From positions 3,322,588 to 3,386,587 of the forward strand of contig OY811976.1 of the NCBI GenBank assembly GCA_963681505.1: a stretch of DNA of 64,000 nt, read 5' to 3'. Origin of the DNA: Eunapius fragilis (Eukaryota; Porifera; Demospongiae; Spongillida; Spongillidae). The notes under the pieces were generated by a model that saw only the letters and a program-made list of their open reading frames with translations, did no database searches and was not told the DNA's origin. Positions 1 through 10,935 of this stretch are shown in pieces (position 1 is the stretch's first letter; the number at the start of each line of letters is the position of its first letter). The translations under genes were made by a program, and so were the position numbers.

Positions 1-252
1 CGTTTGTAACCGTTCACCCAATGTGAAGTCACGAGTCTTTAATAGTACTAGTACTTATCAGAGTAGTTTTGTAGAACGGTACTTACTGTGGCGCTGTAGC
101 TAGGCTTTTAGTTTTTTGTAGGCTTTAATAAGTCTTCAAACTTTTCCAATACGGCAGTGTACTAGTACTAAACAGCCATTTTAGGACCAATGTCTTTTCA
201 GTCTATTGCATGGGCATTTCATGTACACTTCTGTCCTATTTTGTTATCATGC
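1..252. other. Left edge, no feature seen
   Basis: AT-rich sequence with no convincing open frame, repeat or splice structure. Short ACTAGTACTA-like tandem words occur near 45-60 and 160-175. Confidence 0.4.
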
Positions 253-801
253 TCAGCCAATACAACTTACGGCATGAAGTTTGATCTTCATGTTCATTTG
301 CTTTGGATCATTGTCATTCATCATCAGAGGGAGAAACTTATGGTGCTGCTGAATGAAGTTCCTGGCATCTCTAATATTGGAAAATCCTTGAATACGAGCA
401 CTTTCTGCTTTCCCTTGGAGAAAGGAGATGACTTGGGTGTAATGACTCGGCATTGTTGACAGTGTAGGAAACTTCCAAGACGGAACTGGAAGTGTTGAAA
501 TAGTTGAATTGATTGTATCTATTCGCCTTTTGATGATGAATACCAGTGGCTCTGCCTTCAATAACTCACTTCCAACTTTAACACGTAGACAAGAAACAAG
601 GTCTGCAATGACATTTGAATCAGAAAGCTGAAGAATATTTGATACAAACTGTTGGAGAGCTGCTATATCCCCAAAAGGGTGAAATACTTCAGTGATCAGT
701 GTTGCCAAATCTCTGCCAGGAAGGACACACGTTGATGTAGCTATGAGTGCATTTGCCGACAAAATAGAGCAACAGGCAAGGCCAATCTCAGAGCTCCTCA
801 A
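253..801 (-). CDS. Hypothetical ORF, probably part of a gene or of an old element
   Basis: An uninterrupted minus-strand frame of 182 codons that I do not recognise. It opens right after a TAA stop with a TTG codon and has no ATG until about residue 117 (MPSHY), so it is more likely an internal piece, an exon or a 5'-damaged copy than a complete gene. The composition is protein-like: hydrophobic helices in the first half and a charged C-terminal part containing FLQGKAESARIQGF and HHKFLPLMMNDNDP. There is no signal peptide or membrane segment and no clear catalytic motif. The frame stops after HAVSCIG. No neighbour explains it; a gypsy RNase H relic lies about 150 bp away on the other strand, so a transposon origin is possible. 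Confidence 0.35.
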   Translation of the reverse strand: MRSSEIGLACCSILSANALIATSTCVLPGRDLATLITEVFHPFGDIAALQQFVSNILQLSDSNVIADLVSCLRVKVGSELLKAEPLVFIIKRRIDTINSTISTLPVPSWKFPTLSTMPSHYTQVISFLQGKAESARIQGFSNIRDARNFIQQHHKFLPLMMNDNDPKQMNMKIKLHAVSCIG

Positions 802-953
802 TTTGATTTAATTATTTGCATACAGGTGGCATGCACTAAAATAGTCTTGCCTCATGCTTTAAACCTAAGCTTCCACCATGAAACGGGATAGGCTGCAGAC
901 TTGATTGTCCTGTCCTTTCACCTGTCGCTTGCCCTATACTGCTTGTAACCTTT

Positions 954-1091
954 ACACATGGTCTCGGAGCTGTCCTTCTACAGATGGAAGCCAATGCATG
1001 GAAGCCAGTAGCGTTTGCTTCTCGTTCTATGTCATCAACCGAAGTGAGATACGCACAGATTGAGAAAGAAGCACTTGCGGTTTACTCAGAT
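954..1091 (+). pseudogene. Ty3/gypsy RNase H fragment
   Basis: The frame reads THGLGAVLLQ, then WKPVAFASRSMSSTEVRYAQ and IEKEALAV. This is the typical RNase H block of Ty3/gypsy pol, which follows the RT domain and degrades the RNA template. Only about 45 residues remain. Homology ends after EALAV, where an unrelated repeated block (from 1103) begins. No LTR, RT or integrase of this copy is visible nearby, so it is a dead relic. Confidence 0.75.
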
Positions 1092-1102
1092 CTGATGAAT
1101 AG

Positions 1103-1206
1103 GTATCTTGGCATGTCATTTCGATACATATGCTATCCACCCCTCCAGAGTTGTGATGGTCTATGACTTGTCTGAGGTCATCCACAAATGCCGCAGGTAG
1201 ACATCC
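1103..1206. repeat. Dispersed repeat block, copy 1 (pairs with 2467-2570)
   Basis: About 104 bp that recur in direct orientation at 2467-2570 with only a few substitutions. On the minus strand both copies keep an open stretch containing LPAAFVADLRQVIEHHNSGG (in the second copy), so the block may be a duplicated exon rather than noncoding repeat. I do not recognise the peptide. Confidence 0.6.
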
Positions 1207-2237
1207 AGAATCTTTAATGTTGTTATGCTTTTTTGGCAGCCACAGGTGTCAATTTCTGAATGGATATCCCTCTCTTTATATCTAAACAGTTCTTTTTAGA
1301 ACCACCAGTATCAACAACAGATTTGCATTGTCTGCACTGCATCCAAAAGCACAAATGACAGGCATTTGTGGTGTTGGTATTACTATCAAAGCAATTTCAT
1401 CTTATTTTCCCTGTAGACCTTGAACCAGTGGTTGCAGTTGTTCAATAGTATACTATATAACCCCGAAGCCTGCACTGGGACATTAGGAACTTGGTGAGTG
1501 GTGTGGCTTGAATGGACAGGGGGCTACTATAGTGATGCCCTTTGTAAGCATAATACTTGTCAAAATTGACTTATGCAATGGCGTAGGAAGGAGCTTAAAA
1601 GTGTGTGTGGGGGGGGGCCCTTGCGATAGCCCCCCCCCCCCCCCCCCCCCCGCTGCTCTCCCACTGTTGTGTCTTGCCTTCATGATTTTATTAAGTAAAA
1701 AGTTTATACGAAATTTAAACTCCATACTAATTTGTTTCCACAACTTTCCCTTAGCATGGATGGTATAATTTTGTGCTAATAATAACAAACATTCAAGAAT
1801 CAGAGCTTATTGGTCAGCAACATACATATACAAATAAATGAATACACTTGAATGAATTTTTACATAAATGATGACCTATAACCTTTGTACGGAATGCCCA
1901 CTGGATTTGGAAACCTGCTTCTGATTTCCTATGTGGCAAAAAGATTATCAGTACACTATCTTTTAGGTTACATGTTTTACATTTTGTACACATTTTGGCA
2001 TTATCTCTCTTCGGTCTGAAGGGTGTGTCACCAATCCCTTCCTCATCAGGTGTGTTGGATGGTTCCACAACCCCAGGTCTCTCAATGCCCGCCAGAATTG
2101 CAGGTATAGTCTGTATCTCTTTCTTTCATTGGCTAGGGACAGGGCAGCTCTCCCAGACAGGAACACTGGTGGCCGACGGATGATGCAGGGCCCAAACAGA
2201 CAGTGAGGACAAGGAGGTTCATTCACAGTGCCGTCCA
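1207..2237. other. Stretch without a supported gene
   Basis: Contains long C and G runs near 1611-1652 that give proline- or glycine-rich frames on both strands. These frames are artefacts of the homopolymers. Short ORFs around 1814-2241 overlap on both strands and none has a recognisable domain. Confidence 0.4.
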
Positions 2238-2633
2238 TCATTGGTGGGTCTCCTCCTGGGTAACCTGATGGAGGAAGCCCACAAAGTGTATACTTGGGAT
2301 GCTGTTGCTATGACAACCAAGCAGTTTACCTTTTGGTCGTTGCACTGAACAAGTATCTGAACTACCTTGGACTGGTAAGTCATCTTGGTGCCCTGTACTG
2401 CTGGAGTTGGCGGCAGGCACTTGAAAGGTATCTTGGTGACTGGAGTTGGTGGCTGGCACTTGAAAGGTGTCTTGGCATGTCATTTCAATACATATGTTAT
2501 CCACCCCTCCTGAGTTGTGATGTTCTATGACTTGTCTGAGGTCAGCCACAAATGCCGCAGGTAGGCATCCACTGGTACATTCAACCACAACCTTGTGCAT
2601 GAATAGAAGATGTGTAGGAATGTGGTTGATCAC
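2238..2633 (-). CDS. Hypothetical ORF with internal short repeats
   Basis: A 131-codon minus-strand frame. Its middle holds two near-copies of a 13-residue unit, HQDTFQVPATNSS, produced by a local DNA duplication at about 2410-2475. Its N-terminal third overlaps the dispersed block at 2467-2570 that also occurs at 1103-1206. I do not recognise a family; there is no signal peptide or membrane segment. It could be one exon of a repeat-containing host protein or a chance frame across repeats. The evidence is only frame length and the conserved reading of the duplicated block. Confidence 0.25.
   Translation of the reverse strand: MINHIPTHLLFMHKVVVECTSGCLPAAFVADLRQVIEHHNSGGVDNICIEMTCQDTFQVPATNSSHQDTFQVPAANSSSTGHQDDLPVQGSSDTCSVQRPKGKLLGCHSNSIPSIHFVGFLHQVTQEETHQ
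2467..2570. repeat. Dispersed repeat block, copy 2 (pairs with 1103-1206)
   Basis: Direct repeat of 1103-1206, lying inside the ORF at 2238-2633. The two copies share boundaries near GTATCTTGGCATG and GGTAGRCATCC. Confidence 0.6.
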
Positions 2634-4023
2634 TAACTAGTACATGTACATTGAGCCACAGATGAGTAAGAATGTGGTTGATTCTGGCTTGTGTATGAGT
2701 GAGTGTTTAGTTTATTATTGTACATGTAAGTACTGCCTTGTTTACATTGCATTGGCTTCTATAGAAGGTGTTTTGACTAAACGGGTTTGCTAAATTGTGT
2801 GCCTTATAAAAAAACATATCCTTACCTTTATTCTAGGAATGGCACTAGATTCGGAAGACATATTGACTACACCCGACTATAAAAAATTCCAGCACGTGCA
2901 GATGTGGTTTCAGATTACTAGTGAATGTGTCTGCTGGAATCAGGGCTTCTAAAGATTTTCTTGCAATTTTTTACAGTGTTTTGTGTTTTATTTGCTCGGT
3001 ATACATTATGTACAAGACACAAGCCGTGCACAGGTCTGCTGGAATCCGTGCACAGGCCCAACGCAATTTCACATCATGACCGAACCATTCATTTGGGTAC
3101 ATATGATATGGAAATGCCAAGGTATAGGAACTATCAAAAGGCGATAGAAATTCGGTCATGAAGCACATCGAAATTGGATGCCACAACCCACGAATGTTTG
3201 CAGGTCTTTGTCATGCGCGCACGTGATAATTTACCTTCGAGCCAAGCTCACCTTTGAAACTGACTTAAAGCCTCACAGAGCTTGCAACAGTGATCACTAT
3301 AGTACGCTATGTTTGTTTTGTTCGTTTATACCTGGCCTGGGTGATGGTAATATAAGAAGGCGTAAGAGTAAGAGAGACGTATGCGATTTACAGCGCACAT
3401 CGTTAACCGCTTCAAGTAACTGTTCTAGTACTCGGTGAACAGATTCGACGATGAAAGAAAAGTCTATATAGGATCAGTCGAGACTCAGTACAATGAACTA
3501 GGCCTATATAGTACTCGCACGTCCTGTTGTAGCGCACAACGTACGTGTACGTGTGGCATGGATCGCAGAGAACTCGATCACGATCGGCCTATACTGATGT
3601 ATTTCTTTTGTGAAAAGATACATAGATAACCAATTGCCTCTGTGTTTTTTGGTCCAAAAAGTAACAGGGTAACCGATTGAAAACGCAAGTACAAAACGAC
3701 CAACCTTTCGCCATTTAGTCATGACGTATTTGGGGAAAGTCCCCGAGCAGTCTAGCGCCTTTTATAGCGGGTTCTGCGCATCGATTCGCGCAGCGCAATC
3801 GTAACTATTTACGTGGCAACTTCTCCTTTAACCTTTATCAATCCTTTGCTCCTCAATGGAGATAGTCTGGGGACTAGTGTAATTTTTGGTACACACCTCA
3901 ACAGAATTGCAGATTCTAATAAAAACCTGTCATGATCGCGCAAGTTGACGTTAATGCTACCTTATTCTATGCGTTTCAAGAACTAAATACAATTATACCA
4001 AATCCACCAGAAAAATTTAGGAA
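2634..4023. other. Stretch without a supported gene
   Basis: Several ORFs of 60-86 codons overlap on both strands and none looks like a known protein. Sequence is of mixed composition with no repeat that I could match elsewhere in the window. Confidence 0.4.
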
Positions 4024-4312
4024 ACAAGTAATAAAAACATTCTCTACACGAGAAGGTTGGTGGTATATAGGAATCAAAGGTGAGATGGTGGTGTAAAAAG
4101 CAAGGGAACAAGGCTTCTGATTGAAAAGGAAATATGAAATAGACCTATATTAGCACGCACATTAAAATATGAAAACATGCTGCTAATATAGGTCTATTTC
4201 ATTTTTCCTTTTCAATCAGAAGCCTTGTTCCCTTGCTTTTTACACCACCATCTCACCTTTGATTCCTATATACCACCAACCTTCTCGTGTAGAGAATGTT
4301 TTTATTACTTGT
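4024..4312. mobile_element. Near-perfect palindrome, foldback/MITE-like
   Basis: Left arm 4024-4155 and right arm 4181-4312 are each 132 bp and are inverted copies with apparently one or two mismatches, around a 25-bp loop. The outer ends read ACAAGTAATAAAAACATTC. It holds no coding sequence. It could be a foldback element, a recently inverted duplication or an assembly artefact; I did not find a clear target-site duplication. It abuts a LINE-derived fragment on its right. A transcript would form a long hairpin. Confidence 0.75.
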
Positions 4313-4793
4313 ATATGATCTCTGCCCCTACTTGGCACCTCCCTCTTGCCTGGGTTGAATTTTAGACCTTCCGCTGGCTCTGAGATCAATTGCAACCACA
4401 TCCAACAGCCACTTCCTGGTCTCTGCACACTTACCACAATAAACTTAGAACAGTGCAAGTAATCACCGATTGGTGCACCGAGGATATCCAAGTTGGGCAG
4501 GAGGAGCACCTGACATCAGGTGGGAACAAGATGTAACGTTGCCCTTTCTACTGAATAACTAACACTTGGCCAAGTTTACATGTACAGATGTAGGTCCTGG
4601 GCTGGGCCCCATCTCCTCAATCAAACGCAAGGCCCACAGCACAGAGTTTGGCGGCTACTAGCCAGGGCTCAGTCATCTAGGTACTAGTACCAGGTTTGAA
4701 GGAGGATGTCAAAACATTCAGCACTATATATATAAATTTTGATGACAATGATGCGATGATAGAACGCCATTTTAACTTCATTTACACCACCAG
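4313..4793 (-). mobile_element. LINE-derived fragment (RT region), copy 1 of a pair
   Basis: On the minus strand this reads LPNLDILGAPIGDYLHCSKF, which matches the RT region of the Dong-like element at 15109 almost exactly. The whole block from about 4380 to 4793 recurs in direct orientation at 62971-63394, including the part that no longer reads as protein and the shared end AACGCCATTTWAACTTCATT. It is frameshifted and dead. The shared boundaries suggest both are copies of one rearranged element. Confidence 0.7.
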
Positions 4794-5738
4794 GCCACCG
4801 CCTCCCGATTACCGCAGGTATGTGGAGCCTTACATGTCACGGAAGTGTCAAAAATGCTTTTTGTTCTAGTGCTGTGGGTGGCTGGGTCCTATGGCTGTCC
4901 CCCTGCACCGGTGAGTGAATCGCTGTGAGGTTTGTTCACTACCCGCCATACTCCCTGTAATAGCTACAGCTCAATATCAATCATGAGACTTCACGCATGC
5001 GCATACAACAAACATGCACATAGTCCTAATTACATGAAACATGATAACACTACATCTCCCTCACAGATTATAGCTATAAGGTGGTCTGATTACTATGCCA
5101 GTTCGTAACCGTGTGTTGATTGGACTCCTGGGTTGTACGGGTGTTCTGTTTTCTGTTTCCTTGGTTACAACTGCTCTTGTACTTTCTGGTATCTCAGGAA
5201 CACAGCCTCCGCCTCAATGGTAACACCTGCTGATTCAATTAGCCCTGGCCTGTATACGATGTACGATAAGCCATTTGCTACTCCTTGTGTCCTAACTGAA
5301 AACGTAATATTTGTTCCTCTGGACCCCTCCATCCGCTTTGGAACAAATATGCGAAGCACCACTGAATCATATATGTGATCAGTACAAATTTGTACAATAT
5401 ATGAAATACATATTTGTTCCATACGCCGAGAATCGGTGCCAATCAGACGCGGATCAAATATGCGGTCACATACATTGTACCAAACCATATCTATGACATA
5501 TTTGAGCGCATATTTGATTCATAGAGAAAAAGTTGCCATTTTTGATACAAATTTGGTATCCGTTGGGTGTGTTCGCGTACGCGGTTAACGGACTGTACTA
5601 ATAGTTGTTGAATAATATTTATTGAAACATGATTAACATTTACAGGCGATCGTGAGAAATAGGGACTTGGTCGTGAGATCGTGAGAAAAGGTCGAATATC
5701 GTGAGTCTCACGACCAAATCGTGAGAGTTGGCAGTCTG
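4794..5738. other. Stretch without a supported gene
   Basis: ORFs at 5133-5496 overlap on both strands. Short words such as ACAAATATG and CATATTTGT recur around 5308-5515. No recognisable protein. A cluster of GTGAGA/CTCACG words lies at 5645-5735. Confidence 0.35.
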
Positions 5739-6660
5739 CTTAATAGCACGCGTAAGTTCGTGACCCTTTTAATGGCGCTGTTTGTGAAAGGTATGTTTGC
5801 ATTGTATTTTTTTGGATTGGTTTATACCCAGTTGTTTTCTTACCACGTTTAGCGATGCCTCGTTCGAGTAAAAAAAAGTTGAGCGCTTTGGAGAGCGTTT
5901 ATCGATTTTTTTCGTGGTGAGTATACTAGTGCAGCAGTTCGGAATGCCTGTATAACTCCACTTCTCTGTAGACTGCCAAATATAATATACGCAAAGAAAA
6001 TTTTTACTACCGTGCTACCCGACTACTACGTCCAGCGTACGCTACCGCACTATATGGGCCACTGCGTAAGGAAACGTGTAAGGTACTAATACGCACCGCC
6101 CCATCATATTTTACAGAGTTCATAAGACTAAAGGGACATGCCCTACCAAGCTTTCGAGGTAAGCTTCGCGATTAGTACGGCTGACATTGTTATTATTACA
6201 GAATGGTCTCCTCTGCTTCGCGAGCGTGACGGCTGCATGCACTCAAGATTTAAGGTCAGATATGTCTCGTACTGAACCTGTCCTTTATTAGTTTTCTTGA
6301 TTTTCTAGTGTCTGAACCAGAGAAACAACCTGCTCGATCGTTATAGCGTGTAAAGACATCTACTTTTCTTTATGTGTTCTTTTTATGTTGTATTCATTTA
6401 TCCCTATTTTATTAAAATCAATTGAACGTATTGTTGTATAGTTTATTAATATCAGTTTATGTTGGGACCATCAATTTACGGTAAATATACGAGATATTGT
6501 TACCTGTCAACACTCAATAGAGTGTACTGGCTACACTTCAGGGGTGTTGGCCGTAACACTCCTGAGCGGTTACGACTACACCCCAGGGGGTGTTATTTTT
6601 AATTAAACATGCATACGAACACCCCTAAGTGTGTTGCGGTAACACCTTTTTTTAACAGTG
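5739..6660. repeat. Left arm of a 0.9-kb inverted repeat
   Basis: About 920 bp repeated in inverted orientation at 7133-8028. The outer end begins CTTAATAGCACGC and the inner end is TTTTTTTAACAGTG. The inner part holds repeated GGTGTTA/TAACACC words, typical of subterminal transposon repeats. The arm also contains splice-like mini-exons (see 5772-6400). The two arms may be long TIRs of one DNA element or two head-to-head copies; the CACTGTTAAAAAA ends face the spacer, which favours the second reading. Confidence 0.8.
5772..6400 (+). other. Possible small spliced gene inside the inverted-repeat arm
   Basis: Candidate exon 5772-5790 (MALFVK, donor GTATGT, phase 1) can join 5853-5916 (acceptor TTTAG, reading MPRSSKKKLSALE and ending before GTGAGT). 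Further candidate exons are 6117-6158 and 6202-6254, whose phases match each other (1 then 0), followed by an AG acceptor at about 6309 and an open stretch to a stop. I could not connect 5916 to 6117 in frame, so this is incomplete or decayed. The first exons and their splice sites are kept in the other arm (near 7900-8000, minus strand). No family recognised. Confidence 0.25.
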
Positions 6661-7132
6661 TGCACGACATTCTATGGCTGCCCCAACCTCCTTGCAGCCT
6701 CTTTCATGAAGGCACAAGACTGTTACCAGGAGAACTGATAGCACCCACCCCCCCCTCCTCCCCCCGATCGTTTTGAATAAGTAATACACTAATACATGCT
6801 AACTTTGGCGCCGTACCCATGGACATTAGTACGTGTGTCCGGGAAACAGCTCGTAGAATGCGCGGAGCTGTTAATCTATGCTCTGCATGATTCATGCCAC
6901 TGTATGCTTGACTTCAGTGACTAGACCAAACAATAACAGATATCACACATGTCGATACAGCTATGAGATGTGATCATATTGACCTTTGTACTGTGATTCC
7001 TCTGATTGTTAAAATACTATATGACAATGTAAACTGGTTTAATTTTTGCCCTCCATCGCTATCACCATAATAGCAAGGCATCAAGTAGAACCAGAAAATT
7101 AGAATTAGCAAACGACCGATAGCTGGCATCTG
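6661..7132. other. Spacer between the inverted-repeat arms
   Basis: 472 bp with no coding signal. Its right part (7063-7125) matches 28233-28290, the start of a dispersed repeat also found after 10936, so the spacer includes host or older repeat DNA. Confidence 0.5.
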
Positions 7133-8028
7133 CACTGTTAAAAAAAAGGTGTTACCGCAACACACTTAGGGGTGTTCGTATGCATGTTTAAAAATAACAC
7201 CCCCTGGGGTGTAGTCGTAACCGCTCATGAGCGTTACGGCCAACATCACTGAAGTGTAGCCAGTACACTCTATTGGGTATTGACAGGTAACAATATCTCG
7301 TATATTTACCGTAAATTGATGGTCCCAACATAAACTGATATTAATAAACTAAACAACAACACGTTCAATTGATTTTTATAAAATGATGATAAATAAATAC
7401 AACATAAAAAGAACACACAGATGTCTTTACACGCTATAACGATCGAGCAGGTTGTTTCTTTGTTCAGACACTAGAAAACTAATAAAGGACAGGTTCAGTA
7501 CGAGACATCTCTGACCTTAAATCTTGGGTGCATGCAGCCGTCACACTCGCGATGCAGAGGAGACCATTCTGTAACAATAACAAAGTCAGCCGTACTAATC
7601 GTGAAGCTTACCTCGAAAGCTTGGTAGGGCATGTCCTTTTAGTCTTATGAACTCTGTAAAAATAAGATGGGGCGGGGCGTATTAGTAACTTACACGTTTC
7701 CTTATGCAGTGGCCCATATAGTGCGGTAGCGTACGCTGTAGTAGTCGGGTAGCACGGTAGTAAAAATTTTCTTTGCGTATATTATATTTGGCAGTTTACA
7801 GAGAAGTGGAGTTATATATGCATTCCGAACTACTGCTCTAGTATACTCACCACGAAAAAAATCGACACACTCTCTCCAAAGCGCTCAACTTTTTTTTACT
7901 CGAACGAGGCATCGCTAAACGTGGTAAGAAAACAACTGGGTATAAACCAATCCAAAAAAATACAATGCAAACATACCTTTCACAAACAGCGCCATTAAAA
8001 GGGTCACGAAAGTATGCGTGCTATTAAG
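7133..8028. repeat. Right arm of the 0.9-kb inverted repeat
   Basis: Inverted copy of 5739-6660, about 896 bp, with scattered substitutions and small indels. It starts CACTGTTAAAAAAA and ends with GCGTGCTATTAAG. Confidence 0.8.
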
Positions 8029-8289
8029 GGTCACGTATGCGCAATGAAACACAGCCAGATGATATCCAGCTCAATGTTTTATCATTAAAAAAAAAGCCTA
8101 ACCCACAACATGGATTCAGATAAAAAATTGATCCAATTATCACATCATGCTGGTGCCAAGCTCGTGGAGGGGGATGACCTACGCTGCATGGAGGGGGCAT
8201 CCCCGTGAGATGGGGAGGAGGAAGATGTCACTCAACCACGCCCATACAGTCACTTAACCAGTTCACCTACACAACCACACCCACAGTCT

Positions 8290-8432
8290 CCTAACCAGTA
8301 TGCCCACACATACTAACCAGTATGCCCACACATACTAACCAGTATGCCCACACATACTAATCAGCATGCCCACACATACTAACCAGTATGCCCACACATA
8401 CTAATCAGCATGCCCACACATACGAACAAGTT
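8290..8432. repeat. 22-bp minisatellite
   Basis: About 6.5 units of CATACTAACCAGTATGCCCA plus two bases, with small variants (TCAGCATG for CCAGTATG). Confidence 0.85.
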
Positions 8433-8474
8433 GACCCACACTACCACCCTTACCTGTACACGTCTCCAGTGGAC

Positions 8475-8847
8475 TCAGTGATTGGTTCTTCCCTCTGTCA
8501 TGGGAGGTGAAGTGGAGGAGGAGGAGGGGGAGTCCTCACGACACCCTGAGAGGTGGTCATAGTTGTCATTGTCTAGACTGTGAGATCTTGGACGCATGAA
8601 GAAAGCCATGCCCCCAGATGCCCTGCATGAAGAAAGGCTTTCAGAGGGGGGCATGGCCAAGTGGTGCAGGTATGAGGAGGGATTGCTGGTGGAATCCTTC
8701 AGCCGTTGACCTGAGGGTTTCACAGTTGACCACCTTGGGAGGAGGGAATCACTTCCGAACAGGCTCCGCTTGCTTTTCAGAGGTGGAGGTGAGGGGTGCA
8801 TGGTTGTCCACGTGGGTCGTGATGTTACAGGAGGTTCCTAGACTTCG
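8475..8847 (-). CDS. Candidate terminal exon, serine- and proline-rich protein
   Basis: Minus-strand frame ending at a TGA at 8475 (…TEGRTNH). The frame runs upstream to a possible AG acceptor at about 8847 (GAAGTCTAG then GAACCTCC). The peptide is rich in Ser, Pro and Arg and contains RPRSHSLDNDNYDHL and CREDSPSSSS, resembling an intracellular tail or disordered region with possible phosphorylation sites. It has no membrane segment or known domain. It lies downstream of receptor gene 1 on the same strand, so it could be part of another receptor-like gene. Splicing is inferred from consensus only. Confidence 0.4.
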
Positions 8848-8908
8848 CTGGTACACCTGGACCATAGGGAATTTCAAGGCAGCCGACTTGGAACTTATGG
8901 GCCTGAGG

Positions 8909-9093
8909 TTAGGAGGTGGCCAACACCCATTCTCCTTGGGGTGGAGGTGACGGCGACATGAGGTTTATCAGGTCATGTATCTTGCTCACATGTGCTAAAG
9001 ATGATTTATCCCCATCCACACCAACTCCCTCCATATGCAATTGGGGGTAGGGATCCTTGGTCTTGGAGGGGATGACCTCCGCAGCATGAATCC
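8909..9093 (-). CDS. Candidate exon upstream of 8475-8847
   Basis: After an AG acceptor (CCCACCACAG) at 9094 the minus strand is open through IHAAEVIPSKTKDPYPQLHM and VSKIHDLINLMSPSPPPQ to a stop at 8909. A GTGAGC donor is available at about 8984-8989. The amino-acid composition is plausible for an intracellular exon, but I could not decide which donor joins which acceptor. Confidence 0.3.
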
Positions 9094-9814
9094 CTGTGGT
9101 GGGAGCGTTGAGACACTCAACCACATCTATACAGTCTTTTAACCAGTTCAACAACACAAATACACCCACAGTCCCCTTACCAATATGCCCACACAACCAC
9201 ATGATCTCCATGGAGACCATGTCACATGATCCCCTCCATGGCTACCTTTAGTGATGAATAGGGTGACAGTCTTCTGTACATGTGAAAATGAAACCCTACC
9301 CAGCTATTGACTCAACTTTCAATGAGATCACACCCATCACGTGATCTCCATGGAGACCCACACATCAGAATCACGTGATTCCCCCATAGAAACCTTCAGC
9401 ATTGCCATGACAATGATTTTTAACCCTGTACAAGAGTGACAAAAAAATGTGTCCAAACTCTGTCACTGATAGCCTACCCTTAAAGCAGGTGGGTAGCATT
9501 CGATTTCATCCGGCATATTACATATGTTTGTCTTAAGTAGACATATGTAGCTGCATAACTGTTAGCATACATCCATGTCAAGCTGACTGGTAAAATAATT
9601 TGAGGCCTAGCTTGAACTACATGTGATAACATATGCATATGCGTCTTCAACATGAGAACAGTTGTGGAGTCCAACACCTCTGTTTCGACAATCCCACAGT
9701 CTTGCCTCATTCCAGTACATCCTACATCATCTAACAGAATGAGCTCTATTCCTTGTCCAAAGGTTGCTACTGAGAAGCTAGTTCCTCCTACAAACATTCA
9801 AGCATTGGCATATA
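9094..9814. other. Stretch without a supported gene
   Basis: Contains several copies of CATGGAGACC next to CACGTGAT or CACATGAT (9195-9240, 9340-9385), a short dispersed motif that may be regulatory or a repeat. ORFs at 9480-9855 overlap on both strands without recognisable domains. Confidence 0.35.
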
Positions 9815-10172
9815 AACAAGGGGCGGATACAGGGTTTTCCAAAAGGGGGGGTTGAGACCTGCGAGACGAAATGCGGGGGGGGGGGGGGGGGGGGGGGTGC
9901 TGCCCGCTTCAGGCCCGATACAAAATGCGGGGGTAGGGGGTGCTGTCCGCTTCAGGCCCGATACGAAAGGCGGGGGGGGGGGGGGGGGGGGGGGGGTGCT
10001 GTCCATTTAAGGCCCGATACGAAAAGCGGAGGGGGGGTGCTGTCCAGCGCTTCAGGCCCGATACAAAAAGCGGGGAAGGGGGAGGGGCTGTTTAGCAGGA
10101 GAGGGGGGCGTTACCATATATGAAAGGGGGGGTTGCAACCCCCAAACCCCCCCCCTGGATCCGCCTCTGTTT
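9815..10172. mobile_element. G-rich MITE-like element with internal tandem units
   Basis: Left end AGGGGCGGATACAGGG and right end CCCTGGATCCGCCTCTG form an imperfect terminal inverted repeat. Inside are four tandem units of about 40-75 bp sharing GGTGCTGTCCGCTTCAGGCC and long G runs of varying length. No coding capacity. The proline-rich minus-strand ORF across it is an artefact of the G runs. Confidence 0.6.
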
Positions 10173-10689
10173 AAAAAATACTTGTGTCTGACAATGTATT
10201 AAGTATATGTTCCCATGTCATTGTACTAGAGTGTGGTCTAAATAGAATCCAGATGGATTTTAATACACCGTTACTGCCCAAGCCGTGCTATTTAACATTC
10301 ACTCTCAACACTAAGCGGCATGCAGGATAATAAACACGCTTGCATGCTGCTTGCATATTAAGCTATGGTATACGCAAGTACCGGTCACCTTTGTATAAAC
10401 ACCACGCGCGGCACATACATGAACACTGCAGGCAAGACTTCATAAACACAGCGAGGCTTTATACTATAATTTCACGTTGACAAAGCGAAGTTAAACATGC
10501 ATGTATACAAACGCATTAGCTTCACGACATAGTCTACAAATCCATCCCGACGAACGCCCGCGTGCCAAGGCCAGCGTATGTTAGACGTTTAGTACTCGTA
10601 AGTTGTGTGCGTGCATACCGTTAAGATAACGTTCGGCTTTATAAGTCCAGATCGGCTGCCATATGTCATCTCGCAAACAACGCTTTCAA
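10173..10689. other. Stretch without a supported gene
   Basis: No open frame, tandem repeat or match to other parts of the window noticed. Confidence 0.35.
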
Positions 10690-10935
10690 TCCGTCAAATG
10701 GTAATTATAAAAAAGGCTGGGAACCCCATACACTGGGTGTAATGCGGTAAATCAGTGTTATGATAGCACACCTTTATAATGTCTTAAAACACCCCATTAT
10801 TGGCGGGGTACGTAGCTAACGCCCTAGCATACTTTGCCAACACTCATAGATGTAAGCTGAACACCCTTGTGTGTTACCATAACACCCCCTGGGCTCTAAA
10901 ATAACACCCCTCGGGCCATTTTTTTTACAGTGTAA
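10690..10935. mobile_element. Partial element with the CACTGT…GGTGTTA type end
   Basis: The right end TTTTTTTTACAGTG, preceded by ATAACACC repeats, matches the inner ends of the inverted-repeat arms at 6660 and 7133. The left limit is uncertain. No coding sequence. It interrupts a dispersed repeat that resumes at 10936. Confidence 0.45.

Noticed and set aside
8290-8432. CRISPR-like array
   Set aside because: The 22-bp units are contiguous without unique spacers, and the sequence is eukaryotic.
9788-10006. Proline-rich ORF
   Set aside because: It results from G runs within the MITE-like element.
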